DNA from: Burkholderia singularis
GTDB taxonomy: Bacteria > Pseudomonadota > Gammaproteobacteria > Burkholderiales > Burkholderiaceae
Assembly (NCBI RefSeq): GCF_900176645.1
Contig: NZ_FXAN01000049.1
Span: 1 to 64,000 of the forward strand
Length of the DNA: 64,000 nt
Direction of reading: 5' to 3'
Shown piece after piece: positions 35,858 through 45,396 of this stretch (its first letter is position 1; each line of letters opens with the position of its first letter). A program made the position numbers and the translations under genes. The notes under the pieces were generated by a model. It searched no databases and was not told the origin of the DNA. It was given only the letters and a program-made list of their open reading frames with translations.

Positions 35858-37090
35858 TCAATGGCGAGCATCGGCAAGCGCCCCGCCGCCGCCTTTGACG
35901 AAGCCGCACATCGCGAGCGACATCGCGGCAAATGCCATGCCGGCAAAAAATGCCGCCGATGCGCCGTAGCACGTCCAAAGCCAACCGGCGATCGCATTTG
36001 CCGCCAGCACGCAGACCCCGCTCGCCAGGTTGAACACACCAAACGCCGTGCCGCGCCAATCGGCCGGAGCGGTTTCAGCGACGAGCGCGGCCAGCATCCC
36101 TTGCGTGAAGCCCATGTGCAGCCCCCAGACAACGGCGCCGGACCACAGCGCTGCCGGCGACGCGCTTGCGCCGAACAGCAGATCGGCGGCGATCAGCAGC
36201 GCCATGCCAACCGCCAGCGGCGCACGTGCGCCGAGCCGGTCCGCGACCACGCCGACCGGATACGCGGATAACGCATATGCCGCATTCATCACGACCATCA
36301 CAGCCGGAATCCAGGCAAGCCCGATGCCCGCCTGCTGTGCGCGCAGCACGAGAAATGCTTCGCTGAAGCGCGCCAGCGTGAACGAAGCACCGATCAACAC
36401 AACGAACCAATAACGCGGGGGAAACGCGCGCAGCGCTCGCCAGTGCATCGGCGAGCGGAACACACGGGCAGAAACGCCCTTATGAGCCGGCTCGTCGACA
36501 CCGAACACGATCAGCGCAATCGACAAAAACGCGGGCACCACCGCGCACCACAACACGAGCCGAATATGCTCGGCAAATACGAACATCAGCACGATCGCGA
36601 GCAGCGGCCCCGCAAACGCGCCGATCGTATCCATTGACTGCCGCAGCCCGAAGCATGCGCCGCGCATCTCTGGCGGCGCGACATCAGCGACGAGCGCATC
36701 GCGCGGCGCACCGCGAATGCCCTTACCGAGCCGGTCGAGCAGCCGCGCGGCGACGACTTCCGATGGCCCGTTCGCCAGCGGAAAAAGCGGCTTCGTCAAT
36801 GCCGCGAGGCCGTAGCCCGCGATGAGCAGCGCCTTGCGCCGGCGGAGCCAATCGCTCAGCGCGCCGGAAAAGATCTTCACGATCATCGCGCTCGCCTCGG
36901 CCATGCCTTCGAGCACGCCGAGCGTCACGACGCTCATGCCCATCGTCATGACGAGATAGATCGGCAACAGTGCATGAATCAGCTCCGACGATAAATCCAT
37001 GCACAGGCTGACCAGGCCAAGCGCCCATACGGTGCGCGGAATCCGTGCGCGGGCAGGCTTACGGCCGAAAACGGAGGAGCGTTCGGGCAT
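35858..37090 (-). CDS. Major facilitator superfamily transporter
   Basis: A 410-residue 12-helix MFS protein. The loop 2-3 motif is GALSDWLRRRKALLIAGYGL and the following DRLGKGIRGAPRDALVADVA is typical of a drug/unknown-substrate MFS clade; loop 8-9 repeats it as GVVADRLGARAPL. ATG 37090 is preferred to the TTG at 37117. It follows the DedA-rhodanese gene direction (95 bp apart), but no operon partner explains a substrate. Confidence 0.9.
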   Translation of the reverse strand: MPERSSVFGRKPARARIPRTVWALGLVSLCMDLSSELIHALLPIYLVMTMGMSVVTLGVLEGMAEASAMIVKIFSGALSDWLRRRKALLIAGYGLAALTKPLFPLANGPSEVVAARLLDRLGKGIRGAPRDALVADVAPPEMRGACFGLRQSMDTIGAFAGPLLAIVLMFVFAEHIRLVLWCAVVPAFLSIALIVFGVDEPAHKGVSARVFRSPMHWRALRAFPPRYWFVVLIGASFTLARFSEAFLVLRAQQAGIGLAWIPAVMVVMNAAYALSAYPVGVVADRLGARAPLAVGMALLIAADLLFGASASPAALWSGAVVWGLHMGFTQGMLAALVAETAPADWRGTAFGVFNLASGVCVLAANAIAGWLWTCYGASAAFFAGMAFAAMSLAMCGFVKGGGGALADARH

Positions 37091-37185
37091 GAGCGGCGTC
37101 GAAATCGGTCGGGGCAAGTTCGCTGCACGGCATCACAGTACCGCCGCCGCGCTCGGGCACAGCAGGCGCCCGGTGCGTCACTCCG

Positions 37186-38202
37186 TCAAACCGGCGGCAC
37201 CGCATAGCCGCCGTCGCGCACGGACAGATCCGCGGCCGGCGCGACATAGCGCGCGGCATCGAAATCGGCGGGCAACGGCTCCACCGGGAAGCCCTCCTTC
37301 TCCCATGCGTCGAGGCCGCCCTTCAGCGCCAGCACGTGACGCATTTGCTTGCGATGCAATTGGCTGACGATGCGCTTCGCGCTCGCTTCGTTCGGGCATA
37401 CGCAATAGACAACGATCGGGCGCACCATCAAATCGGGGTGCAGCGGGTCGGGAGAATCGAGATCGAGTGGATACGCACCGGCGATCCGGTACGCTTCCTT
37501 CGCGCGGACCGCACGCGGCCGCGCATCGAAAACGACGGGCGGCGCGCTCGAGCGCATCATCTCGTCAAGCTGCTGCGGGCTGATGCGGACTTTCGCGAGC
37601 CAACGGCGAAAGCGCAACCGGCAAACCCATCTATACAGCAGGAATGTAACGAAGATCGCGGCAAGCGCATCGAACAGCGTGCCGCCGCTCGCGCTCACCC
37701 ACTGCATCAGCCGGGCGATCTCGTTATGCAGCGCGGCGCCGCCGAACAACCACACGCCCGCCCACAAAGACGCGCCCGCGATGTCCCATGCGAGGAACAC
37801 CCACACGGCCACAGCCGTGGTGCCAAGAAGCGGCGCGGAAACGAGGCCGAGCCCCGGCAGGAATTTCGCGAGCACGAGCAGCGGCGCGCCGTGCTTTTCG
37901 AACACCTTGCGCGCGACGCGCAGCGTCGTGTCGAGCGACAGCGAGAAACGCACCAGCGAATTGAGAAGACGCCGGCCACGCGCACGGCCGGCAAAAAACC
38001 ACAATGAATCGGCAAGCACTGTCGCGCCGACGGCCGCGCATAGCATGCTCGCATACGATGCCTGCCCCATCGCCGCCATCGTGCCGCCGACGATCAGCAT
38101 CGGCACGGCCGGCACGGGAATGCCAAGTTGTGTGATGAGCACACTGACGAATACGGCCAGCGGACCAAGCGATGCGGGAATAGCCTGCGGAAAATGCCAC
38201 AC
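37186..38202 (-). CDS. DedA (SNARE-associated) membrane protein fused to rhodanese domain
   Basis: A 338-residue fusion. Residues 1-200 form a DedA/VTT domain with several membrane helices (LITQLGIPVPAVPMLIVGGT, LVLAKFLPGLGLVSAPLLGT with the conserved FLPG region). Residues about 225-320 form a rhodanese domain with the active cysteine in VVYCVCPNEASAKR and ALKGGLDAWEKEGFPV. DedA proteins move polyprenyl-phosphate or phospholipids across the membrane; rhodanese domains carry sulphane sulphur. GTG 38202 after GAGGTG is chosen. The cytoplasmic placement of the rhodanese part is inferred. Confidence 0.9.
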   Translation of the reverse strand: MWHFPQAIPASLGPLAVFVSVLITQLGIPVPAVPMLIVGGTMAAMGQASYASMLCAAVGATVLADSLWFFAGRARGRRLLNSLVRFSLSLDTTLRVARKVFEKHGAPLLVLAKFLPGLGLVSAPLLGTTAVAVWVFLAWDIAGASLWAGVWLFGGAALHNEIARLMQWVSASGGTLFDALAAIFVTFLLYRWVCRLRFRRWLAKVRISPQQLDEMMRSSAPPVVFDARPRAVRAKEAYRIAGAYPLDLDSPDPLHPDLMVRPIVVYCVCPNEASAKRIVSQLHRKQMRHVLALKGGLDAWEKEGFPVEPLPADFDAARYVAPAADLSVRDGGYAVPPV

Positions 38203-38504
38203 GGAACACACCTCGAACGCAGCGAATGCCGAGCGGTTGCAGCGGCACCGGCATAGTGCCCGGCGCCGGCCGCGGCGCATGCGCGGCGTGAATCGGCATT
38301 TCGCATTCTAAACTTGTTTCATTACAGCCCCGTCAACCTGCGACGGCCCGCTCTTTTTCGTCATAGCGCGAAAAGCCGAAACCGGCGCTGTACAATGCAC
38401 AGGCATCAGCCATCGCGTCCGCGCAACAGACGCAGCCGTGCCAATGCCCGGCAGGCGCCGGTGCTTGTTGCATCGAACGGCAACCGTAGCCTCGTGGGAG
38501 ATTC
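38203..38504. other. Divergent promoter region
   Basis: 302 bp between the DedA-rhodanese and XRE-cupin genes; must hold both promoters. No repeat or small gene stands out. Confidence 0.45.
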
Positions 38505-39290
38505 ATGGATTCGGACATCATGCACATCGGCGGACGCATCCGCCGCCTGCGCCGCGAGCTGAAAAAAACGTTACTCGAAGTAGCCACCGAGGCCAGCCTG
38601 TCGGTCGGATTCCTGTCGCAAGTCGAGCGTAACCTGACCGGCATCTCGATTTCCTCGCTCGTCAACGTCGCGAAAGCGCTCCAAACGCCGCTTTCCGCGC
38701 TCATCGACCAGCCGCGCCAAGATGCGCCCAACTCACACCAGAACAGCCGCGAATCATATTCGATCCGCCCCGCCCGGCAGCGCTACGAGCGTCTGTCGAC
38801 CACCTTTCCGGGCAATCAGCTCAATGCCGTCAAAGTGTCGATGATGGAAGGCTATTGTTCGGAATGGGTCGCCCATGCAGGTGACGAATTCGTGTTCGTG
38901 TTGTCGGGGCAAGTGCGCTATACGGTCGGCAAGCGGGACTACCTGCTCGGTCCCGGCGATTCGCTGCACTTCAACGCGCATACCCGGCACCGCGTCGCAA
39001 ACGCCGGGGACGAACCTGCCGAACTGGTCGCAGTGGGCACGCTGCCGCTCTTCGGCGACGGGCAGCCGGCATTTCCGTCGCTGCCGGGCGAACAAAAACC
39101 GGCGCGTGCGCCGGGCGCGCGCCAATCGAAGCCTCGAGTTGCCGCACAAGCCGTGCCCACATCGGGCTCGCGGCGCGCAAAGCGCGGCGCGAACGCGCCG
39201 GATGCCCCCATGCGTGACGCTACACCAGCCGCTGCGGCTGCTATCCGCCGGGTCGCCACGCGGCGCGGCGAGAAAAAAAACACACGTTAG
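38505..39290 (+). CDS. XRE-cupin regulator with basic C-terminal tail
   Basis: A 261-residue regulator. The XRE helix-turn-helix is at about 8-65 (GGRIRRLRRELKKTLLEVAT, SVGFLSQVERNLTGISISSL) and the cupin sensing domain at about 105-182 (HAGDEFVFVLSGQVRYTVG, LGPGDSLHFNAHTRHRVAN). Members such as PuuR-like proteins sense small metabolites. Here a tail of about 75 residues, rich in Arg, Lys, Ala and Pro, follows; the usual length is about 185. ATG 38505 follows GGGAG. It converges with a cystine-type ABC operon. Confidence 0.92.
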   Translation: MDSDIMHIGGRIRRLRRELKKTLLEVATEASLSVGFLSQVERNLTGISISSLVNVAKALQTPLSALIDQPRQDAPNSHQNSRESYSIRPARQRYERLSTTFPGNQLNAVKVSMMEGYCSEWVAHAGDEFVFVLSGQVRYTVGKRDYLLGPGDSLHFNAHTRHRVANAGDEPAELVAVGTLPLFGDGQPAFPSLPGEQKPARAPGARQSKPRVAAQAVPTSGSRRAKRGANAPDAPMRDATPAAAAAIRRVATRRGEKKNTR

Positions 39291-39435
39291 GCACTGCCAA
39301 GGTCACCGCCCTGCTGCGCCCCACACGATCCGCAGCGTTGCCGCCCGCCCCATTGCGCCATTACGAATGTTTGACGCGACAGCCGGACGCCCGCATCGAG
39401 CAGACCGAGTCGGCACACTTGCCCGGGCCATTCGC

Positions 39436-40194
39436 TCAGGGTGCCCCCATGTGCTGCGTGAGCGTCGAGATGAAGCGAACGGTTCGCGGATCGCGCGGCC
39501 GAGCGAACAAATCGCGCGAGGTGCCAGCCTCCACAACCCGGCCTGCCGCCAGAAATATCGCATCGTGCGCAATCGACGCGGCAAGACGCAGATCATGCGT
39601 CGCCATCAACATCGTCGTGCCATCGCGCGCCAGTTGCCGTAGCACTTCGACCACTTCAGCCGACAGTTCGGGATCGAGCGAGGAGGTCGGCTCGTCACAT
39701 AACAAAACCTGCGGCGAAGGCGCGAGTGCACGCGCAATCGCAACGCGCTGCTGCTGGCCGCCCGACAGCGTCGCCGGCCACGCATCCGCTTTGTCGGCAA
39801 TGCCGACTTTATCGAGCAGACCGAGCGCCCGTTGCCGTGCCTGCTCACGGCCCCACCTCTGCACCGTCACCAGCCCCTCCATCACGTTCTGCACGACGGT
39901 CAAATGCGGAAATAATTGGAAATTCTGGAACACCATGCCAGTTTGACGGCGCACCGCGAACAGCGCGTCGCGAGACAGCCGCTGGCCCGGTGCGAACGCA
40001 ATGCGCGCGTCGCCAACCGTAAGCACACCGGACTCGGGCACCTCCAGCAGATTCACGCAGCGCAACAGCGTACTCTTGCCGCTGCCTGACGGGCCGATCA
40101 ATGCCGTGACGCTGCCGGGCTTTAGCACCAGATCGATTTGCGAGAGCACCCGGTGCTCGCCGAAAGATTTGTCGATGCGTTCGAGCTGGATCAT
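39436..40194 (-). CDS. Polar amino-acid ABC importer, ATPase
   Basis: A 252-residue ATPase of the polar amino-acid uptake family. Walker A is ALIGPSGSGKSTLL, Q-loop VFQNFQLFPHLTV, signature LSGGQQQRVAIARAL, Walker B VLLCDEPTSSLDPE and H-loop MLMATHDL. ATG 40194 overlaps the permease stop (ATGA), so the genes are coupled. With the next two genes it forms a cystine-type importer. Confidence 0.95.
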   Translation of the reverse strand: MIQLERIDKSFGEHRVLSQIDLVLKPGSVTALIGPSGSGKSTLLRCVNLLEVPESGVLTVGDARIAFAPGQRLSRDALFAVRRQTGMVFQNFQLFPHLTVVQNVMEGLVTVQRWGREQARQRALGLLDKVGIADKADAWPATLSGGQQQRVAIARALAPSPQVLLCDEPTSSLDPELSAEVVEVLRQLARDGTTMLMATHDLRLAASIAHDAIFLAAGRVVEAGTSRDLFARPRDPRTVRFISTLTQHMGAP

Positions 40195-40871
40195 CGCCAC
40201 TGCGCCTGGAAAAGCGCATGGCGTCCGAAATACGTTTCGAGACGCCGCTGCGCACCCGACAATACCGAGCTGAACAGCAAATAGATCAACGCCGCTTCGG
40301 TATAGAGAATGAGCGGCTCGTATGTGACCGCCGCGATGCGCTGCGCGGCCTGGAAAATCTCCGGCACGGTCAGCACCGCCGCAAGCGACGTATCCTTGAC
40401 GAGCGAAATGAATGAGTTCGCCAACGCGGGCAGCGCGACTCGCGCCGCCTGCGGCAAGATCGCACGCCGCAACGCCTGCGCGCGCGTCATGCCCATCGAG
40501 TATGCGGCCTCCCACTGCCCTTTCGGAATCGATTCGATCACGCCGCGAATCACTTCGGCGTTATATGCGCCGACGTTCAACGAAAAACCGATGACGGCAG
40601 CCGTCAACGGATCTAGCACGATGCCGATATTCGGCAATCCGTAAAAAATCACGAAAAGCTGTACCAGCAGCGGCGAACCGCGAAACAGCCAGATATAGAA
40701 GCGCACCGCCGCCCGCGCGCCGCGCGGCCCGAACAGCCGCAAGAGCGCAGAGGCAAAAGCGAGCAGAAGTCCGATCGCAAACGATGCGAGTGTCAACGGC
40801 ACCGTAAACACCAGCCCCGCGTACAGCAGCGGCCACAGCGATTGCGTCATCAAATGCAACCAAGCCGGCAT
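40191..40871 (-). CDS. Polar amino-acid ABC importer, permease
   Basis: A 226-residue inner-membrane permease with about five helices (GLVFTVPLTLASFAIGLLLA at the start) and the EAA loop AYSMGMTRAQALRRAILPQA. ATG 40871 has GGAG eight bases before it; a GTG at 40889 that overlaps the binding-protein stop is an alternative and would add six residues. Middle gene of the three-gene operon. Confidence 0.93.
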   Translation of the reverse strand: MPAWLHLMTQSLWPLLYAGLVFTVPLTLASFAIGLLLAFASALLRLFGPRGARAAVRFYIWLFRGSPLLVQLFVIFYGLPNIGIVLDPLTAAVIGFSLNVGAYNAEVIRGVIESIPKGQWEAAYSMGMTRAQALRRAILPQAARVALPALANSFISLVKDTSLAAVLTVPEIFQAAQRIAAVTYEPLILYTEAALIYLLFSSVLSGAQRRLETYFGRHALFQAQWR

Positions 40872-40885
40872 CGTTCGGCTCCACG

Positions 40886-41662
40886 TCACTGCGAAACATC
40901 ACGGCCGAAATACTTGTGCGAGATCTTCGCGTAAGTACCATCGGCTTTAATGTCGGCGAGCGCCTTGTTGATTGCGGCAAGCAGTTCCGGGTTGCCCTTT
41001 CGGATCAGCACGCCCGACTGTTCGCCCGCGCCGGTTGCATCCGTCGCGGCAATCTTCAGCTTCGCATCGGGCTTGTGTTTGCGGAAATCGAGATAGGACA
41101 GCGAATCGTTGATCGTCGCATCGACGCGCCCGGAAGTCAGCAGATCCACCGCTTCGTTGAAGCCTTGCACCGGCACGACGTCCGCGCCATGCGCGGCCGC
41201 GAGTCGGCCAAAATTGCTCGTCAACGTGTTTGCCGACTTCTTGCCCTTCAGATCGTCGAACGAGCGAATCGCCGCGTTGTCGGTACGCACGATCAGCACG
41301 GCCCGCGACGTGATGTACGGCGTCGAGAAATCGTACTTCGCCTTGCGTGCATCGGTGATCGCCACTTCGTTGACGACCGCGTCAAACCGGTTCACATCAA
41401 GCCCTGCGATCAGCCCGTCCCACTTGCCCTCGACGAACTGCGGCTTGACACCGAGCCGCTGTGCGACCGCGGTGGCGATGTCAACGTCGAAACCCGTCAG
41501 CTTGCCGGTTTCGTCATGGTACGTAAACGGCGCATAAGTGCCTTCGGTGCCGACTCGGAATACGCCGGACGATTTGATTTGAGCGAGATCGTCAGCAAAT
41601 GCACTTGTCGCCAAGACGGCCTGGAACAATACGACGAGCAGCATGGAGCGGATGAGTTTCAT
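40886..41662 (-). CDS. Cystine-type amino-acid ABC importer, binding protein
   Basis: A 258-residue periplasmic binding protein with a signal peptide (MKLIRSMLLVVLFQAVLATS, cleaved after AFA). The mature N-terminus GVFRVGTEGTYAPFTYHDET and the VEGKWDGLIAGLDVNRFDAV block resemble FliY/TcyJ, the L-cystine receptor of E. coli. It is the first gene of the operon, and its stop overlaps or abuts the permease start. Cystine is the likely but unproven ligand. Confidence 0.92.
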   Translation of the reverse strand: MKLIRSMLLVVLFQAVLATSAFADDLAQIKSSGVFRVGTEGTYAPFTYHDETGKLTGFDVDIATAVAQRLGVKPQFVEGKWDGLIAGLDVNRFDAVVNEVAITDARKAKYDFSTPYITSRAVLIVRTDNAAIRSFDDLKGKKSANTLTSNFGRLAAAHGADVVPVQGFNEAVDLLTSGRVDATINDSLSYLDFRKHKPDAKLKIAATDATGAGEQSGVLIRKGNPELLAAINKALADIKADGTYAKISHKYFGRDVSQ

Positions 41663-42201
41663 GGCGCATACCCTGATTGATGGACGGAATTGAGCCCTCC
41701 CGCCAGCGGGCACCGATCGAGAGGTGCGCGAATTCTACCGACGCGCCACGGACCGGCAAAAAAGCAAATCGGGTATCGATATGAACGCGCTGAATAAGGC
41801 GCGCGCGACACGCGATCTTGAAGACCGACGCGAACTGGCGACGCGGCACGCAGGCTCGAATTTCCGAACGGCGTCGAGAAATGGCTTGCTCCATCGATCG
41901 ATCCGCTCGATCAATATCCCAACATATTCGTGCTTCAAATTAATTCATGTTCAGTTGCACCAGAGCATGGTCTTTTTACGCACGCTTAATAGATAAATGA
42001 CAAACTCGTCATGTTCGAACACCAAACCGCCCCTTTGTACGATCCGACGCGTTATCCGACCGACTTGCCATGCGACTTTTCGCCGCATATCCGGTGTCTT
42101 TTAAGAGTGCAAAAAATTCACATTTAATCGGATAACGAAATGTTGAACTATAAACCGCCCATAAGCTCAAATATAACTTCACGCAATTCCATGATTTTGA
42201 A
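41663..42201. other. Divergent AT-rich intergenic region, ABC operon and two-component system
   Basis: 539 bp, AT-rich from about 41900 on. It must hold the promoters of the leftward cystine operon and of the rightward response regulator. A CusR-like dyad lies at 41994-42014 (listed separately). No gene seen. Confidence 0.5.
41994..42014. promoter_or_regulatory. CusR/CopR-like box upstream of the response regulator
   Basis: AAATGACAA-AC-TCGTCATGTT: the ATGAC/GTCAT dyad matches the E. coli CusR box (AAAATGACAA-N2-TTGTCATTTT) in all but a few positions. It lies about 190 bp before the regulator start, so direct autoregulation would need a long leader. Confidence 0.5.
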
Positions 42202-42894
42202 ATGAAGATCCTCATCGTAGAAGACGAGCCGAAGACGGGTACGTATTTGAAGCGCGGGCTCACCGAGGCGGGCTTCGTTTGCGACTGGGTACAGGATGGC
42301 GTCAGCGGTCTGCATCAATTGCAGACCGAAGACTACGATCTCGCGATTCTCGACGTCATGCTACCCGGCTGCGATGGCTGGACCATCGTGCGCGAGCTGC
42401 GCAAGACCCATCGCACACCAGTACTGTTTCTCACTGCCCGCGACCAGGTCGACGATCGCGTGAAAGGTTTCGAACTCGGCGGCGACGACTATCTGGCCAA
42501 ACCTTTCGATTTCGCCGAGCTGCTCGCACGCGTGCGTTCGCTGCTGCGGCGCGGACAGACGTCCGATACGTCGGTGCTTTGCGTGGCCAACCTCGAACTC
42601 GATCTGATTCAACGCAAGGCGCGCCGCCAAGGCAACACGATTCTGCTGACCACCAAGGAATTCCTGTTGCTGTGGTTGCTGATGCGCCGGCAAGGCGAGA
42701 TTCTGCCGCGCTCGCTGATCGCCTCCCAGATCTGGGACATCAATTTCGACAGCGATTCGAATGTCGTCGATGCGGCGATCAAGCGCGTGCGCGCGAAGGT
42801 CGATCAAAACTATGAGCCCAAGCTGATCCATACGGTTCGGGGAATGGGATATGTGCTCGAACAGCGAGACGAGTCATGCGAATCCTTCGCGTAA
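42202..42894 (+). CDS. IrlR/CusR-type heavy-metal response regulator
   Basis: A 230-residue OmpR-family regulator: receiver domain 1-115 with phospho-acceptor D51 ([10 protein letters not shown]) and K101-region LAKPFDF, then a winged helix DNA-binding domain (about 130-222, [20 protein letters not shown] and [15 protein letters not shown]). It is close in pattern to IrlR of B. pseudomallei and to CusR/CopR copper regulators. It overlaps the kinase gene by 19 bases. ATG 42202 lacks a strong ribosome site. Confidence 0.92.
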   Translation: MKILIVEDEPKTGTYLKRGLTEAGFVCDWVQDGVSGLHQLQTEDYDLAILDVMLPGCDGWTIVRELRKTHRTPVLFLTARDQVDDRVKGFELGGDDYLAKPFDFAELLARVRSLLRRGQTSDTSVLCVANLELDLIQRKARRQGNTILLTTKEFLLLWLLMRRQGEILPRSLIASQIWDINFDSDSNVVDAAIKRVRAKVDQNYEPKLIHTVRGMGYVLEQRDESCESFA

Positions 42895-44345
42895 TCCGCC
42901 GCTGGGAAGGGCGCACCATGCGCGCGAAGCTGACGATCCGGTTTGCGCTGTCCACGACAGTGCTGCTCGCAATCAGCGGTCTGATGCTCTATGAAACGCT
43001 GACGCGTACATTTGCCTATTCATCGGAGCGTGCAATGGAAACGACGCTCGCGGGCGTGATCGCGCACGTCGGCGATGCAAGTGATATGACGGATCTGCGC
43101 GAAAAGGCGCATCGTTTTTACGACTCGTTTCATAGCGACGAAAAAGTCGATTTCGCGATCTACGACGCGCAAGGCACCGCGCGCATGCAAAGCAGTTGGT
43201 TCGTCGCATACGATGGCGTATTGCGGGCGAACGCGAGCGGCCATGAATCGATCGTCGACGACAAACGTCACGCCAAACGCTACCTGGTGGCACCGATACA
43301 CATCGGCGATCAACCAAACCAGCCATTGCGCGTCGCGATCCAGTACGATTTTCGTCGCGAGCAATCACTGCTGCGCACTTGCGCAATCAGCATCATCGCG
43401 ATCATTTTTGCCTGCACGGCCTGTGCGGCGGCGCTCGCGCATTGGATTGCCGCGTACACGCTCAGGCCATTGCGCCGCTTCGCATTGCAGGCCGACCAGA
43501 TTTCGAGCAGCCGGCTCACGCAGCCGCTACCTGAAACGGAAATGGCAGGCGAGCTGCGGGAACTTGCGGTATCGTTCAACCGGATGCTCGCACGGCTCGA
43601 CGCATCGTTTACGCGGCTGAAGGAATACTCGTCCGATCTCGCGCACGACATTCGCACGCCGCTCACCAATCTGCTCGCCGAGGCGCAAGTCGCGCTGTCG
43701 CAGCGGCGCTCGGTCAGCGAATATCGTCAGGTCATCGAATCAAGTGTCGAAGAGTATCAACGGCTCGCGCGCATGGTCGACGACATGCTGTTTCTCGCCC
43801 GTGCGGACGGCCATCAGAACACGCTCGCGATCGAGCCGATCGACGCCTATGCAATGTCCGACCGGATCGTGCGCTACTACGAGACGGTTGCCGAGGATCG
43901 CGGCATCCGCATCACGGTGGAAGGCAGCGGCCACTTCCAAGGCGATCTGATGCTCGTGCAACGCGCGCTAAGCAATCTGCTGTCGAATGCGGTCCGTCAT
44001 GCGCCGGACCATTCGAGTGTCGTCGTCCGCTGCGAGCCATCGGAGCGGCACGTCGTGATCGCCGTGACCGATACCGGCCGCGGACTCGAAGCGGTGCATG
44101 TGCCACGCATCTTCGATCGCTTCTACCGCGTCGATCCTTCGCGATACGATTCCGCCTCGGGCACTGGGCTGGGGCTCGCGATCGTGCGCTCGATCATGAC
44201 CGAACATGGCGGCGATTGCTGGGTGGAGAGCGTGCCGAACGTCTTTACGACGTTCTTTCTGCGCTTTCCTCGCGAGCACGCGGCCAATTACGGCGATCGC
44301 GCTTCGCCCCACCATGAATCGCGCCTGCATCTGGAACAAACCTGA
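42876..44345 (+). CDS. Heavy-metal sensor histidine kinase
   Basis: A 489-residue membrane kinase of the CusS/IrlS type. Two membrane helices (about 20-42 and 168-192) enclose a periplasmic sensor of about 125 residues; HAMP follows at 195-245, the H-box is H257 ([15 protein letters not shown]), and the ATPase has [21 protein letters not shown] and [12 protein letters not shown] 42876 lies inside the regulator gene; a second ATG 14 codons on ([10 protein letters not shown]) is also credible. The inducing metal is not determinable. Confidence 0.92.
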   Translation: MRILRVIRRWEGRTMRAKLTIRFALSTTVLLAISGLMLYETLTRTFAYSSERAMETTLAGVIAHVGDASDMTDLREKAHRFYDSFHSDEKVDFAIYDAQGTARMQSSWFVAYDGVLRANASGHESIVDDKRHAKRYLVAPIHIGDQPNQPLRVAIQYDFRREQSLLRTCAISIIAIIFACTACAAALAHWIAAYTLRPLRRFALQADQISSSRLTQPLPETEMAGELRELAVSFNRMLARLDASFTRLKEYSSDLAHDIRTPLTNLLAEAQVALSQRRSVSEYRQVIESSVEEYQRLARMVDDMLFLARADGHQNTLAIEPIDAYAMSDRIVRYYETVAEDRGIRITVEGSGHFQGDLMLVQRALSNLLSNAVRHAPDHSSVVVRCEPSERHVVIAVTDTGRGLEAVHVPRIFDRFYRVDPSRYDSASGTGLGLAIVRSIMTEHGGDCWVESVPNVFTTFFLRFPREHAANYGDRASPHHESRLHLEQT

Positions 44346-44381
44346 ACCGTTTCGCGAGTTATTTTATATTCGACCTCGCCC

Positions 44382-44399
44382 TTGTCATCAAAATGACAA
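44382..44399. promoter_or_regulatory. TTGTCAT/ATGACAA palindrome upstream of the DUF4148 gene
   Basis: TTGTCAT (44382-44388), CAAA, ATGACAA (44393-44399): a perfect 7-bp dyad made of the same half-sites as the CusR-like box at 41994 but in inverted order. It lies 37 bp after the kinase stop and about 97 bp before the DUF4148 start. Confidence 0.5.
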
Positions 44400-44495
44400 A
44401 AACATCATAGGCGGGTCACGTTGACGGAGGGACTCTTCTTCAGAATGTCAATCATCGAATTCGCTTGTTGGATTCGAGATCGATATGGAGAACGT

Positions 44496-44837
44496 ATGAA
44501 AGCCAAATTCCTTACCGCCGCCCTCGCCGCCGCAATCGTTTCGCCGGCGGCATTCGCCGACATGCCCGTCGGCAAAACTCGCGCCGAGGTTTATCAGGAA
44601 TTGGTCGAAGCCAAGGCCAATGGGCTCGATTACATAACCGACGCGTCGTACCCCGAAATTTCGCCGTTCTATGCACACCGCTTTGCGAACAAGACGAAAT
44701 CGCAGCAGCCGGTGCACGCGGTCGCCGATACCCGCAGCGAAACGCGCTCAGGCTCGACGCGCGAGCTTTCGGAAGCGTATCAGGAAGAACGCTGCGTCGG
44801 CCCGCGGACGTTCTGTAATCCGTACACGGGATCGTGA
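44496..44837 (+). CDS. DUF4148 secreted protein next to the metal two-component system
   Basis: A 113-residue protein with a signal peptide (MKAKFLTAALAAAIVSPAAF, cleavage after AFA) and a DUF4148 core KTRAEVYQELVEAKANGLDY. Two cysteines near the C-terminus (CVGPRTFC) may form a disulphide or bind metal. ATG 44496 follows GGAG. Its place after a metal-type kinase and behind an ATGACA dyad suggests it is a target of that system; this is inference. Confidence 0.88.
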   Translation: MKAKFLTAALAAAIVSPAAFADMPVGKTRAEVYQELVEAKANGLDYITDASYPEISPFYAHRFANKTKSQQPVHAVADTRSETRSGSTRELSEAYQEERCVGPRTFCNPYTGS

Positions 44838-44967
44838 GCGGCCCCGTAGCATGCCGTAAGCACCAGCGGCCGAACCTGACTGTGCGTCACTCTTGTCGCT
44901 CGGCGGCAAGAGCGCGCGCGAGGAGACCAACATTTGCCAATCGCCGATACGAGCGTGCGCGGCCGCA

Positions 44968-45357
44968 TCACGGACGCACCGACGCGCCGCGCTCCTCGAA
45001 CAACCGGCGCAGAATACCGCGGTGGCATCGCGCCTCGTCGTCGCAATAACAGCCGACGGCAAAATTCGCCGTCGCCGATAGCGCCGCCAGTACGTCGAGC
45101 ACCTTGCTCGCATCGCCATGGCTCATCTCGGCGCGGAATTTGCGCTCGAACGCGCGCCATTCGGCGTCCGAACTCGCGGCCTGCGCTTCAGCGACGAGTT
45201 CGGCACTCGGCGAAAGCGTCGGCAGCCACACGTCGTAGTAGTTGCGCGACGCAAATTGCGCTTTCGGGACCCCGCGCGGCGGTCGCCGCACGGTGCCGAT
45301 TCGCACTCCCTCATCGGCCGCGCGCGGCGTGCCAAGCTGAACGATGCTGATGCTCAT
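44968..45357 (-). CDS. DUF488 family protein
   Basis: A 129-residue cytoplasmic protein. The DUF488 pattern is seen in NYYDVWLPTLSPSAELV and the C-terminal FAVGCYCDDEARCHRGILRR, where the closely spaced cysteines and His could bind metal. Function is unknown. ATG 45357 has only a weak ribosome site. It lies 39 bp from the aminotransferase end, same strand. Confidence 0.88.
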   Translation of the reverse strand: MSISIVQLGTPRAADEGVRIGTVRRPPRGVPKAQFASRNYYDVWLPTLSPSAELVAEAQAASSDAEWRAFERKFRAEMSHGDASKVLDVLAALSATANFAVGCYCDDEARCHRGILRRLFEERGASVRP

Positions 45358-45396
45358 ACGCGCTTGCCGTTGCGTGCTGTAACGATCGATACCATA

